NCBI GenBank assembly: GCA_041910015.1
Contig: JAYRRR010000109.1
Coordinates: forward strand, 1 to 37,300
DNA: 37,300 bases
Direction: 5' to 3'
DNA from: RPQJ01 sp041910015
GTDB taxonomy: Bacteria; Pseudomonadota; Gammaproteobacteria; Steroidobacterales; Steroidobacteraceae
Shown: positions 15,724 through 27,393 of the stretch, piece by piece
Layout: every line of letters starts with the position of its first letter
How positions within the stretch are numbered: the stretch's first letter is position 1
Position numbers and translations under genes: made by a program
The notes under the pieces: generated by a model
Database searches by the model: none
Told to the model about the DNA's origin: nothing
What the model saw: only the letters and a program-made list of their open reading frames with translations

Positions 15724-16161
15724 CTAGAGTGCGCGATCCATGTGCGAGGGTAGCGGCCCGTCGCGCGTCGTCGCGCCGTCGGCATGCGGGGCGGGCCGGT
15801 ACATCACCCCGAAGCGTTCTGCCATTGCGCTCAGTCGCCTGTCGAGCGTCCACAGTTCGACGCCCGGCGTCATCAGGGTGGACGCGAGCAGCAGGAGGTC
15901 CGCCAGCCCGCAGCCCAGCCCGAACAGATGTTCGCGCTCGATGAAATCCACGACCTCGCGGACGGTGGCGTGTCGACATGACTGCAGCGCGCTGAGGCTC
16001 GCGAGCGCCAGGCTGCGCTGCGGCGGCGTACCGCACGCGATCTCGCCGACGATCAGCGGGTGTGTGAGCACGAGGTCGTGTTCGAGCAGGCTGGCCAGCG
16101 CATCGTGGCGGCGGCGAAAGTGGTCGACCCACACCGACGTGTCGACCAGCACTCCTTTCAC
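15724..16161 (-). CDS. vapC: VapC-type PIN-domain ribonuclease toxin (module 3)
   Basis: 145-residue PIN protein. The catalytic acids are in place: D7 in VLVDTSVWVDHF, E40 in IVGEIACG, D88 in CGLADLLLLAS, and D107 in LWTLDRRL. The DTSVWVDHFR opening and the G-x-G-x-ADLLLLAS segment are typical of VapC proteins paired with DUF2191-type VapB. The stretch after about residue 125 is disordered-looking and may have been added by fusion to flanking sequence. The ATG at 16161 overlaps the antitoxin stop by four bases. Confidence 0.92.
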   Translation of the reverse strand: MKGVLVDTSVWVDHFRRRHDALASLLEHDLVLTHPLIVGEIACGTPPQRSLALASLSALQSCRHATVREVVDFIEREHLFGLGCGLADLLLLASTLMTPGVELWTLDRRLSAMAERFGVMYRPAPHADGATTRDGPLPSHMDRAL

Positions 16162-16358
16162 CGGGTGTCCTCGCGGCGGCGAGGTATCTCCTCCATGCCT
16201 GGCTGCGTGGCGCCCAGGGCGGCAAGGCGCTTGGCCGCCTGAACCCGCACGAACACCTTGACGGCCTCACGGAACAGATCGCCCTTTTCCATACTGGGAT
16301 CAGCGACTTCCAGCGCCTGCTCGTACAAGGCGTCGTCGATCGTCACCGTAGTTCTCAT
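16158..16358 (-). CDS. vapB: VapB-type ribbon-helix-helix antitoxin (module 3)
   Basis: 66-residue antitoxin of the DUF2191 VapB kind. It begins MRTTVTIDDALYEQALEVAD, the usual strand-helix of this group, followed by KGDLFREAVKVFVRVQAAKRLAALG. The C-terminal PGMEEIPRRRED is the expected flexible toxin-binding tail. The ATG at 16358 is the only start that begins with the DNA-binding strand. A perfect palindrome lies 22 bases upstream, and the toxin gene follows with a 4-base overlap, so autoregulation is likely. Confidence 0.92.
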   Translation of the reverse strand: MRTTVTIDDALYEQALEVADPSMEKGDLFREAVKVFVRVQAAKRLAALGATQPGMEEIPRRREDTR

Positions 16359-16378
16359 GGCCAGTACCTGAATCCCAA

Positions 16379-16409
16379 TTGATGCAATATTGCATCTGCC
16401 TTGATGCAA
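16379..16409. promoter_or_regulatory. Palindromic operator upstream of vapB (module 3)
   Basis: GATGCAATATTGCATC at 16381-16396 is a perfect 16-base palindrome. The sequence TTGATGCAA occurs at 16379-16387 and again at 16401-16409, 22 bases apart, two helical turns, so a third half site faces the same side of the helix. The AT-rich palindrome stands out from its surroundings and would overlap the promoter of the module. Binding by the RHH antitoxin is inferred. Confidence 0.65.
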
Positions 16410-16522
16410 CGGCAACGGGCGGCCGTGACGTTTGGGGCAGACGTTGGAGAGCTCGCGGCCGAACACCGCATTCAGAAGTGCAGCGACTCATTGCGGTATG
16501 GCACATGGAGCTGGACGCATGA

Positions 16523-16540
16523 ATAAAGACATGTTTATAT
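16523..16540. promoter_or_regulatory. Imperfect palindrome, candidate operator of the methionine operon
   Basis: ATAAAGACATGTTTATAT is centred on ACATGT and matches its reverse complement at seven of nine pairs. It ends six bases before the ATG of the ArsR-type regulator gene. ArsR-family dimers bind AT-rich palindromes of this length, and the closeness to the start codon suggests repression of the regulator-metF-metH unit. I do not state agreement with the published SahR motif because I cannot verify it. Confidence 0.5.
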
Positions 16541-16546
16541 CTGCAA

Positions 16547-17479
16547 ATGCGCGAAAACTTTGACTCCCTCCTGGACAAGCTCCGCGCCGTGGCCGAACCC
16601 TCCCGACTGCGCCTGCTCGCCATCCTCGCCGAGGGTGAGTTTTCGGTCACCGAGCTGACGCAGGTCCTCGGCCAGAGCCAGCCGCGCGTGTCGCGGCATC
16701 TCAAGCTGCTTTGCGACGTCGGCCTGCTGGAGAAATTCCGCGAGCAACACTGGGTGTACTACCGGGCGCCGGTGGAAGGTGCCGGCCGGGATCTCGTGTC
16801 GGGCCTGCTGGCGCAGATCGACCTTGACGATCCGATGCTGCGGGCCGACCGCGAGCGTGTCGAGACGGTGCTCGAACGACGCCGGGCCGAGGGCACTGCC
16901 GAGAGCGCTGCAGCGCGCGACGGCGCATCCGACGACGATGCCGCTGAACTGGTCGCCGTACTGGCAGCCGAGCTCGGCGACCGTGGTCGCGGCAGCCTGT
17001 TCCATTTCGGTGGCGCGCCGGCCGAAGTCCTCGCGGGCCTCGCCTCGCGGGCGCGGCGCATCGTGGGCATGCACCCGTCCCGCAGGGAGATCCAGCGCGC
17101 CCGGGCGACGCTGCATTCACGCGGCGTGAGTCATTGCGTCCTCCAGCAGGGCGAACTGCGCAACCTGCCGTTCACCGCGGCCGACTTCGACGTCGCGCTG
17201 ATCGACCGTGCACTCGCGGCGCAGGAGCGGCCCGTCGAGGCGCTGCGCGAGGTCGGGCGGCTGCTGCAGCCGGGCGGCGAACTGATCGTCGTCGAGGATT
17301 ACGACGCGCTCGCGACCGATGCGGCGGCGCAGAATCCGCTGGCGACGCTGCGCACCTGGCTCGTCGACGCGGGCCTCGTCTGCTCGCGTCTGCATCCGTG
17401 CGACGTCGCGGGTCAGCACCTGCTGCTCGCCGTCGCCCACGTTTTCGCAAGTGCCGCGACCGAGGCGGCTGTCGCCTGA
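16547..17479 (+). CDS. ArsR-family regulator fused to a methyltransferase-like domain (SahR-like)
   Basis: 310-residue transcription factor. Residues 1-95 are a winged helix of the ArsR family (AVAEPSRLRLLAIL, then LSQPRVSRHLKLL-like GQSQPRVSRHLKLL, then HWVYYRAP). No metal-binding ELCVCDL cysteine pair is present, so metal sensing is unlikely. Residues about 150-300 resemble a class I methyltransferase: the second half is good (DVALIDRALAAQ, REVGRLLQPGGELIVVEDY), but the glycine-rich SAM motif is degenerate (FHFGGAPAEVL). The position 23 bases before metF-metH matches SahR, an S-adenosylhomocysteine-responsive repressor of methionine genes known in proteobacteria. The domain may bind SAH or SAM without catalysis; this is inferred. 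Confidence 0.8.
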   Translation: MRENFDSLLDKLRAVAEPSRLRLLAILAEGEFSVTELTQVLGQSQPRVSRHLKLLCDVGLLEKFREQHWVYYRAPVEGAGRDLVSGLLAQIDLDDPMLRADRERVETVLERRRAEGTAESAAARDGASDDDAAELVAVLAAELGDRGRGSLFHFGGAPAEVLAGLASRARRIVGMHPSRREIQRARATLHSRGVSHCVLQQGELRNLPFTAADFDVALIDRALAAQERPVEALREVGRLLQPGGELIVVEDYDALATDAAAQNPLATLRTWLVDAGLVCSRLHPCDVAGQHLLLAVAHVFASAATEAAVA

Positions 17480-17502
17480 TTCGCAAAGAAGGAAGTCCTG
17501 TC

Positions 17503-18426
17503 GTGCAAGGAAACGTCGCAGTGCCGTTGGCGAAGGCAGGGAGGGGCAGCAGCCCCGTACAGGTCTCCTTCGAGTTCTTCCCGCCCAACGACGAGGCGAT
17601 GGAACGCACGCTCTGGACGTCGATCCAGCGCCTTGCGCCGCTCGCGCCGCATTTCGTCTCGGTCACCTACGGCGCGGACGGCTCGACGCGCGAGCGCACG
17701 CACCACGTGGTCTCGCGCATCCTGCAGGAAACGCCGCTGACGCCGGCACCGCACCTGACCTGCGTCGGTGCGCCGCGCGGCGAGGTCCTCGACGTGGCGC
17801 GCGCCTATTGGGACGCCGGCGTGCGTCACATCGTCGCACTGCGGGGCGATCCGCCGGTCGGGCAGCGCGCCTACGAGCCGCACCCCGACGGCTTCGCCTA
17901 TGCCGTCGACCTCGTGCGCGGCCTGCGCACCGTCGGAGACTTCGACATCACCGTGGCGGCCTATCCGGAGTCGCACCCGGAAGCCCCGAGCGCACAGTTC
18001 GACATCGACAACCTGCGCGCCAAGGTCGACGCCGGCGCCACACGCGCCATCACGCAGTTCTTTTTCGACGCCGACGTCTTCCTGCGCTTTCGCGATCGTT
18101 GCGCAGCGGCGGGCATTGGCGCCGAGATCGTGCCGGGCATCCTGCCGATCACGCGGTTCCCGCAGATGCTCAGGTTCGCGCAGCGCTGCGGCGCGAGCGT
18201 ACCGGACTGGCTCGTGCACCGCTTCGACGGCCTCGACGACGACCCCGAGACGCGGCGCATGATCGCCGCGAGTTTCGCCATCGACCAGGTACATCGGCTG
18301 CAGCAGCACGGTGTCGGCGAATTCCACTTCTACACGCTCAACCGTTCGGAACTCACCGTGGCGATCTGCCACGCGCTCGGCGTGCGCGCGCCGGCGCCGG
18401 TTCTTGCCGCTGCGGAGGGTGCCTGA
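17503..18426 (+). CDS. metF: 5,10-methylenetetrahydrofolate reductase
   Basis: FAD enzyme that reduces methylene-THF to 5-methyl-THF, the methyl donor for MetH. The 307-residue TIM barrel starts with SFEFFPPND (the catalytic Glu in FEFFPP), and has VSVTYGADGSTRERTH, ALRGDPP, AYPESHPEA and the ITQFFFDADVFLRF block of the family. A GTG at 17503 follows AAGGAAG by about eight bases, a good ribosome site; the frame is open further upstream but overlaps the regulator gene. The stop is immediately followed by the metH ATG. Confidence 0.96.
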   Translation: MQGNVAVPLAKAGRGSSPVQVSFEFFPPNDEAMERTLWTSIQRLAPLAPHFVSVTYGADGSTRERTHHVVSRILQETPLTPAPHLTCVGAPRGEVLDVARAYWDAGVRHIVALRGDPPVGQRAYEPHPDGFAYAVDLVRGLRTVGDFDITVAAYPESHPEAPSAQFDIDNLRAKVDAGATRAITQFFFDADVFLRFRDRCAAAGIGAEIVPGILPITRFPQMLRFAQRCGASVPDWLVHRFDGLDDDPETRRMIAASFAIDQVHRLQQHGVGEFHFYTLNRSELTVAICHALGVRAPAPVLAAAEGA

Positions 18427-22116
<3,690 letters not shown>

Positions 22117-22125
<9 letters not shown>

Positions 22126-22149
22126 CCTTCAGGCGCGCCTGTGGGCGGC
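22117..22149. terminator. Possible bidirectional stem-loop between metH and the M28 gene
   Basis: GCCGCC (22117-22122, overlapping the end of metH) can pair with GGCGGC (22144-22149), enclosing the self-complementary CAGGCGCGCCTG at 22130-22141. There is no T tract on either side. It lies in the 60-base gap between two convergent genes, where a shared stop signal would be expected, but could equally be GC-rich coincidence. Confidence 0.25.
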
Positions 22150-22185
22150 AGCGCCGGGTGAGGGCGTCGCTGCGGTGCGGCCGCT

Positions 22186-23880
22186 TCAGTGCGGCGCAGC
22201 GCGCATGCCGCGGCTCGCGTCACGGACGGCCTGGAACTCCGAACCGGCGTTCCAGGCCGGCCAGACGCGTGAATTCGCGAGTTCCCGCGCCATCTCGTAC
22301 ACGAGCGCGACGTCCTGCGCCGCGCCGCGCAGGTCCCAATCCGCGCTCCAGCGGTCACAGGCCTGGTGATAGCACCTGTCGGTGAACCCGGCGACCCAGC
22401 GATCGCCGGCTTCGCGTCCGCCTTTCACCAGATCATGCCCGCCGCCGATGCCCATCAGCAGCAGCGCGGGCACACCGCGCTTGGCGAACGAAAAGTGGTC
22501 CGCGCGGAAGGCGAGGCCGCGCTCCGGCTTCGCGTCCGGCGTCACGACGCGGTCCTGGCGGGCGGCCTCGCGGGCGAGCAGTGCATCGAGGTCGCTCTGG
22601 CCCGCGCCGACGAGCACGACGTCGCGCGCCGGCCCGTTCGGCTGCAGCACGTCCATGGTCAGGTTCGCAGCCGTCGTCTCGAGCGGCAGCGTCGGGCTCG
22701 ACGCGTAGTACTCGGAGCCGAGCAGGTTACGCTCCTCGGCCGTCCACGCGGCGAACAGGACGCTGCGGTCCGGACGCGGTCCGTGAGCGAATGCACGCGC
22801 GATCTCGAGCGCACCCGCCACACCAATGGCGTCATCGAGTGCGCCGGGACGGAACCTCCGCCCGTCAGCGTCGGGCTCACCCGCGCCATAGGCATCCCAA
22901 TGGGCGCCGATCATGACGCTCTCGTCCGGATGCCGCCGGCCCGTGATCCGGCCGAGCACGTTGTGACTCTCGATCGTCGCGTGCGCCAGCGGAAAATCGG
23001 CGGCGAACGTCGCCTTCAGATCGACCGGCCGAAACTTCGCGCTGCGTGCCTCGCGTCGCGCCGCCTCGAAATCCAGTCCGGCCTTGCGGAACAGCGCCAC
23101 CGCCGTGTCGCGATGCAGCCATGACTGCAGCAGCACCTTGTCCCTCGCCGGGTCGGGGCGGACGATGTCGTAGCCCTCGCCGTTCGGCGCGATCGCCGTC
23201 TTCCAGCCATAGGCCGCGGGCTCCGTCTCGTGCACGATCAGCGCCGCGATTGCCCCACGACGCGCGGCTTCCTCGTACTTGTACGTCCAGCGTGCGTAAT
23301 AGGTCGCCGCGCCGCCACCGAACTGGCCGTAGGCGTCGTCGCCCGGCACGGCCTCGAAGTCGGGATCGTTCACGAGGTAGACGGCGACCTTGCCGCGCAG
23401 GTCGATGCCCTTGTAGTCGTCCCAGTGGCGCTCTGGTGCGTGCACGCCGTAGCCGACGAACACCAGTGGCGCGTCGTGGATCGTGACCCGATCGACTGGA
23501 CGCAGCGCCAGCGCCGCCATGTCCTTCTGCTGCACCAGGGGGCGCCGCTCGCCGGCGACCGTCACCGACATCGATGCGTCGGTGGGAACCTGCGTCCGCA
23601 GCAGCGGAACCACCTGCGTGTACGCACCGCCGGGGCCGGCGGGTTCGAGTCCGGCCGCCTTGAACTGCGCGACGAGGAAGTCGATGGTTTTCCGCTCGCC
23701 GGCCGTGCCGGGTGCGCGACCTTCGAACTCGTCGGCCGACAGCGTGCGCGTGAGTTCGGACAGGCGCTCGACGCTGATCGGGCCGGCCGCGTCGGCGCGG
23801 ACGCCAACCCAGCCGAAACTGCCCGCGATGAGCAGGGCGATCGCGCAAGACGAGAACCCGGAGGTGGCACTGTCAATCAT
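22186..23880 (-). CDS. Secreted M28-family zinc aminopeptidase
   Basis: 564-residue exported metallopeptidase. A signal peptide covers about residues 1-32 (CAIALLIAGSFGWVGVRADA). A PA-like insert occupies about 130-300, then the M28 catalytic domain. Probable zinc ligands and catalytic residues are H327 in GAHWDAYG, D349 in GALDDAIG, the Glu pair E382/E383 in TAEERNLLGS, D410 in TMDVLQP, and H505 in CYHQACD. Here GALDDAIG replaces the common GALDNASG. Related proteins release N-terminal amino acids from peptides in the periplasm or outside. It is convergent with metH and 173 bases downstream of the mtgA stop; no operon partner is obvious. Confidence 0.92.
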   Translation of the reverse strand: MIDSATSGFSSCAIALLIAGSFGWVGVRADAAGPISVERLSELTRTLSADEFEGRAPGTAGERKTIDFLVAQFKAAGLEPAGPGGAYTQVVPLLRTQVPTDASMSVTVAGERRPLVQQKDMAALALRPVDRVTIHDAPLVFVGYGVHAPERHWDDYKGIDLRGKVAVYLVNDPDFEAVPGDDAYGQFGGGAATYYARWTYKYEEAARRGAIAALIVHETEPAAYGWKTAIAPNGEGYDIVRPDPARDKVLLQSWLHRDTAVALFRKAGLDFEAARREARSAKFRPVDLKATFAADFPLAHATIESHNVLGRITGRRHPDESVMIGAHWDAYGAGEPDADGRRFRPGALDDAIGVAGALEIARAFAHGPRPDRSVLFAAWTAEERNLLGSEYYASSPTLPLETTAANLTMDVLQPNGPARDVVLVGAGQSDLDALLAREAARQDRVVTPDAKPERGLAFRADHFSFAKRGVPALLLMGIGGGHDLVKGGREAGDRWVAGFTDRCYHQACDRWSADWDLRGAAQDVALVYEMARELANSRVWPAWNAGSEFQAVRDASRGMRAAPH

Positions 23881-24053
23881 GTCTCGTAGTCCTGTAGGTT
23901 TCGCTTCGCGCAGCAGGCGCCGGTCGCGGATGGCGCTGTGAGGATGTAGCCGATGATGGCGATGCGCGTGCGCCGGCCGGGGCTGCCGGGTTCATCGAAT
24001 CTCCCGATCTTCGCACCGCAACTCCGTTCGATTCAGCCGCACCGTAGCGCGGC

Positions 24054-24767
24054 TCAGCGCAGTTGGGCCAGATAGGACGTCCCGCCGAGGGCGGTCATCT
24101 GCCGCTGGATCCAGGCCTGGCGTCGCTTCACGTAGGCCGACGGCGCCTGGACCTTGAATCGGGTCGGCGCCGGCAGCACCGCGGCCAGCAGGGCCGCCTC
24201 GCTGCGGTTCAGGCGAGTCGCATCCTTATGGAAATAGCGCCGACTCGCCGCCTGCACGCCGTACGTACCCCGGCCGAACTCGGCGACGTTCAGGTACACC
24301 TCGAGGATACGCTGCTTGCTCCAGCAGAGCTCGATAAGCACCGTGATGCCGGCTTCCAGTCCCTTGCGGAACCAGCTCTGGCCGCGCCAGAGGAAGATGT
24401 TCCTGGCGACCTGCTGCGAAATCGTGCTGGCGCCGCGTACGCGACGGCCACGCTCCGCATCGGCGAGCGCCTTGTCGATCTGTTTGAAGTCGAAGCCGTG
24501 GTGTTGCGGGAACTTCTGGTCCTCGGCCGCCACGACGGCCATGGCGGCGTGTTTCGAAATCTGCCCCCACTCACGCCACTCGTGACGGAATTCGTAGCCG
24601 TCGTCGAGCAGGTGGCTGATGCGGTCGGTGGCCATGAACGTCGTGAACGGCGGGTCGATCCAGCGCAACGCGACGACGGCCGCGACCGTGACGCCCGCCC
24701 ATGCGAGCGCCGCAAGGAGCAGCCCGCGCAGGGCGCGGCGCGCGGGCCCTCGCCGACGCTTCGCCAT
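24054..24767 (-). CDS. mtgA: Monofunctional biosynthetic peptidoglycan transglycosylase
   Basis: Glycosyltransferase family 51 enzyme that polymerises lipid II into glycan strands without transpeptidase activity. The 237 residues contain a basic N-terminus, a membrane anchor at about 14-34, and the GT51 motifs: E82-DQKF with catalytic Glu82, GASTISQQ at 112-119, and the LEVYLNVAEFG block at about 155-165. The stop is followed by 173 bases without a gene. Upstream, the cyclophilin gene ends 22 bases before its ATG, so the two may be co-transcribed. Confidence 0.96.
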   Translation of the reverse strand: MAKRRRGPARRALRGLLLAALAWAGVTVAAVVALRWIDPPFTTFMATDRISHLLDDGYEFRHEWREWGQISKHAAMAVVAAEDQKFPQHHGFDFKQIDKALADAERGRRVRGASTISQQVARNIFLWRGQSWFRKGLEAGITVLIELCWSKQRILEVYLNVAEFGRGTYGVQAASRRYFHKDATRLNRSEAALLAAVLPAPTRFKVQAPSAYVKRRQAWIQRQMTALGGTSYLAQLR

Positions 24768-24789
24768 GACCGGAAAGGACGGTGCCCGT

Positions 24790-25290
24790 TCAGCCGGCTT
24801 CCGGCGTCACCCGCTTCGCGCTCAGCACCTTGATCGGATCGACCGGGACGTCGTCGTGCATGCCGCGCCGACCGGTCTTCGCCTTCGCCATCGCGTCGAC
24901 GACCGACATGCCTTCCGTCACGCAACCGAACACCGCGTAGCCCGCACCGCTGCTCGGACCCGGATCGAGGAAGGCATTGTCGACGAGGTTGATGAAGAAC
25001 TGCGACGTCGCGCTGTGCGGATCGTTGGTGCGAGCCATCGACAGCGTGCCGCGACGGTTCTTGAGGCCGTTGGAGGCCTCGTTGCGGATCGGCGCGCGGG
25101 TCGTCTTCTGCTTCATGTCCTCGGTCATGCCGCCGCCCTGGACCATGAAGCCCGGGATGACGCGATGGAAGACCGTGCCGTCGAAGTGGCCGGCGTCGAC
25201 GTACTCGAGGAAGTTCTGGGCGGAAACGGGGGCGTCCTTGTCGAACAGGTCGATCGTGAACGCGCCGAGGGAGGTTTCGAATCGGACCAT
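24790..25290 (-). CDS. Cyclophilin-type peptidyl-prolyl cis-trans isomerase
   Basis: 166-residue PPIase catalysing prolyl cis-trans isomerisation in protein folding. The active-site signature FHRVIPGFMVQGGG is at 41-54, with SQFFINLVDNAFLD at about 96-109. There is no signal peptide at the chosen ATG (25290, MVRFETSLGAF), so it is a cytoplasmic PpiB-like form. The frame extends upstream but with no conserved sequence. It lies 101 bases after prmC on the same strand and 22 bases before mtgA. Confidence 0.93.
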   Translation of the reverse strand: MVRFETSLGAFTIDLFDKDAPVSAQNFLEYVDAGHFDGTVFHRVIPGFMVQGGGMTEDMKQKTTRAPIRNEASNGLKNRRGTLSMARTNDPHSATSQFFINLVDNAFLDPGPSSGAGYAVFGCVTEGMSVVDAMAKAKTGRRGMHDDVPVDPIKVLSAKRVTPEAG

Positions 25291-25391
25291 GGGGGATGGC
25301 TCGCGAGGGTTCCGGAAAGGGTGCGCATAGTGCCACCTCCGCTGCCCGGGCGGGAGGGGCTCGTGCGCCGTGCGGTCGAGGACGGCGGCTT

Positions 25392-26240
25392 TCAGGCCGC
25401 CCGGCGCCCCTCGGTCACGCGTTCGAGCCCGGCAAGGTCGCGGAACGTGGCAACGTCCGTGAAGTCTGCGGCGACCAGCAATGCGCGCACGTCGTGGCCC
25501 TGCATGTCGCCGTGCTCGACAACGAGCCACCCGCCCTGCACGAGGTGCCGCGGCGCGCCCGTCGCGACGACGCGCAGGGCCTGCAGCCCGTCGGGGCCGG
25601 CGAACAGCGCGGCGTGCGGTTCGTAGCGCCTCACGTCGCGCTCGACACGCGGGTCGACCTCGGCGATGTACGGAGGATTCGCGACGATCAGCGTGAAATG
25701 CTCGCCTGCCACCGGCGTGTACCAGTGGCCGGCGCGGAATTCGACGTTCGGCAGGTGGAGTCGCGAGGCGTTGCGGCGGGCGATCTCCAGCGCCTCAGGC
25801 GCGACATCCGTCGCGATGACCTGCAGGCGGGGGCGGTCGTGCGCGATCGCGAGCGCGATGGCGCCGCTGCCGGTCGCGACATCGAGCACGCGGCCGGGCG
25901 CATCCGGCGGCAGATGCGCGAGGGCGCGCTCGACGGCGAGTTCGGTCTCGGGTCGCGGGATCAGCACGTCGCGCGTCACTTCGAGAGGCAGCGACCAGAA
26001 CTCCTTCTCGCCCAGGATGTACGCGACCGGCTCGCCGTGCGCGCGACGCGTCACGCTCGCCTCGTAACGGTCGGTTGCTTCGCAGTCGAGGATCTGCCGT
26101 TCCGGGTTGGCGAGCAGGTACGCGCGTGTCTTGCCGAGTGCCGCGGCCAGCAGGATCTCCGCCTCGTGGCGAGGCTGATCCGTCACGCGGCCGAGGCGGG
26201 CCACGCCTTCCTGGATCAGTTGCGAGATTTCGGTGGCCAT
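25392..26240 (-). CDS. prmC: Release factor N5-glutamine methyltransferase
   Basis: SAM-dependent enzyme that methylates the Gln of the GGQ loop in release factors, which raises termination efficiency. The 282-residue product has a helical N-terminal domain, the SAM motif DVATGSGAIA at 120-129, and the substrate-glutamine motif NPPY at 188-191. The ATG at 26240 (MATEISQL) starts the conserved part; the open frame upstream is not conserved. It lies 71 bases downstream of prfA, whose product is its substrate. Confidence 0.95.
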   Translation of the reverse strand: MATEISQLIQEGVARLGRVTDQPRHEAEILLAAALGKTRAYLLANPERQILDCEATDRYEASVTRRAHGEPVAYILGEKEFWSLPLEVTRDVLIPRPETELAVERALAHLPPDAPGRVLDVATGSGAIALAIAHDRPRLQVIATDVAPEALEIARRNASRLHLPNVEFRAGHWYTPVAGEHFTLIVANPPYIAEVDPRVERDVRRYEPHAALFAGPDGLQALRVVATGAPRHLVQGGWLVVEHGDMQGHDVRALLVAADFTDVATFRDLAGLERVTEGRRAA

Positions 26241-26311
26241 CGCTCGTACGGCTCTTGCATGTCCGGGGGGGCTTGCGTGTCCAGCAGGAGACGCCAGGCA
26301 CCGGCCCGCCC

Positions 26312-27391
26312 TCACTCCAGACTGGCGAGCTGCTTCGCCTCCCACTCCTGCTGCAGCGGCCCGATCACGTCTTCGAGCGCGCCTTCCATGACGGTCGGCA
26401 ACTGGTAGAGCGTCAGGTTGATGCGGTGGTCGGTCACGCGGCCCTGCGGGTAGTTGTAGGTCCGGATGCGCTCGGAGCGGTCGCCGCTGCCCACCTGCAG
26501 CCTGCGGTCCTGCGCCTGCTGCGCCACCTGCTTCTGCTGCTGCGTCTCGAGCAGCCGCGCCCGCAGCAGCGCCATGGCGCGCGAACGGTTCTTGTGCTGC
26601 GAGCGCTCGTCCTGGCATTCGACGACGACGCCGCTCGGCAGGTGCGTGATGCGGATCGCCGAATCAGTCTTGTTGACGTGCTGCCCACCCGCACCGGAGG
26701 ACCGGAACGTGTCGATGCGCAGGTCGGCGGGGTTGATCGGCACGTCCTCGATCTCCTCGAGCTCCGGCAGGATCGCGACCGTGCAGGCCGACGTGTGGAT
26801 GCGGCCCTGCGACTCGGTGGCCGGCACGCGCTGCACGCGATGCGTACCCGATTCGAACTTGAGCCGCGAATACGCGCCCTTGCCGACGACGCGACTGATG
26901 ACTTCCTTGTAGCCGCCGTGCTCGCCCGCGCTGTCCGAGAGCACTTCGACCTTCCAGCCCTGGCGCTCCGCGTAGCGCGAGTACATGCGGAACAGGTCGC
27001 CCGCGAAGATTGCGGCTTCGTCGCCGCCGGTGCCGGCGCGGATTTCCAGGAAGATGTTTGCATCGTCGCGCTGGTCCCTGGGCACGAGCAGCCGCGTGAG
27101 TTCGCTGCCCCCGGACTCGAGCTGCCCGCGCAGTTCGCGGATCTCGTCCTCGGCGAGTTCCCGCATCTCGGCATCGGCGCCCGCGGCCATCTCCTGCGCG
27201 GCCCGCAATTCGTCCTCGAGGCGGCGGAATTCACGAAATCGCCCGGCGACGGGTTCCAGCCGCGAGTACTCCATCGACAGTTCGCGGAACTGGCCCTGCC
27301 GACCGATGACCTCGGGGTCAGCGAGCAGCGCGCCGACTTCCTCGAAGCGCTCGACCGCCCGGTCGAGACGGCGCCGGATCGAGTCCTTCAT
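26312..27391 (-). CDS. prfA: Peptide chain release factor 1
   Basis: Recognises UAA and UAG stop codons and triggers peptide release. The 359-residue product has the codon-reading PAT tripeptide in RVPATESQGRIH, the catalytic GGQ in SSGAGGQHVNKTDSAI, and the RAGTGGDEAAIF block. The GGQ is methylated by PrmC, encoded next. The ATG at 27391 (MKDSIRR) corresponds to the E. coli start; another ATG two codons upstream at 27397 overlaps the hemA stop (ATGA) and could equally be used, with coupling to hemA. The order hemA-prfA-prmC is standard in gammaproteobacteria. Confidence 0.97.
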   Translation of the reverse strand: MKDSIRRRLDRAVERFEEVGALLADPEVIGRQGQFRELSMEYSRLEPVAGRFREFRRLEDELRAAQEMAAGADAEMRELAEDEIRELRGQLESGGSELTRLLVPRDQRDDANIFLEIRAGTGGDEAAIFAGDLFRMYSRYAERQGWKVEVLSDSAGEHGGYKEVISRVVGKGAYSRLKFESGTHRVQRVPATESQGRIHTSACTVAILPELEEIEDVPINPADLRIDTFRSSGAGGQHVNKTDSAIRITHLPSGVVVECQDERSQHKNRSRAMALLRARLLETQQQKQVAQQAQDRRLQVGSGDRSERIRTYNYPQGRVTDHRINLTLYQLPTVMEGALEDVIGPLQQEWEAKQLASLE

Positions 27392-27393
27392 CG

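Noticed and set aside
17480..17502. A SAM, SAH or cobalamin riboswitch before metF
   Set aside because: Only 23 bases separate the regulator gene from metF, and none upstream of the regulator shows a conserved riboswitch core.
22130..22141. CAGGCGCGCCTG as a protein-binding operator
   Set aside because: It lies between two convergent genes, where no promoter is expected, and such GC palindromes arise easily in this composition.
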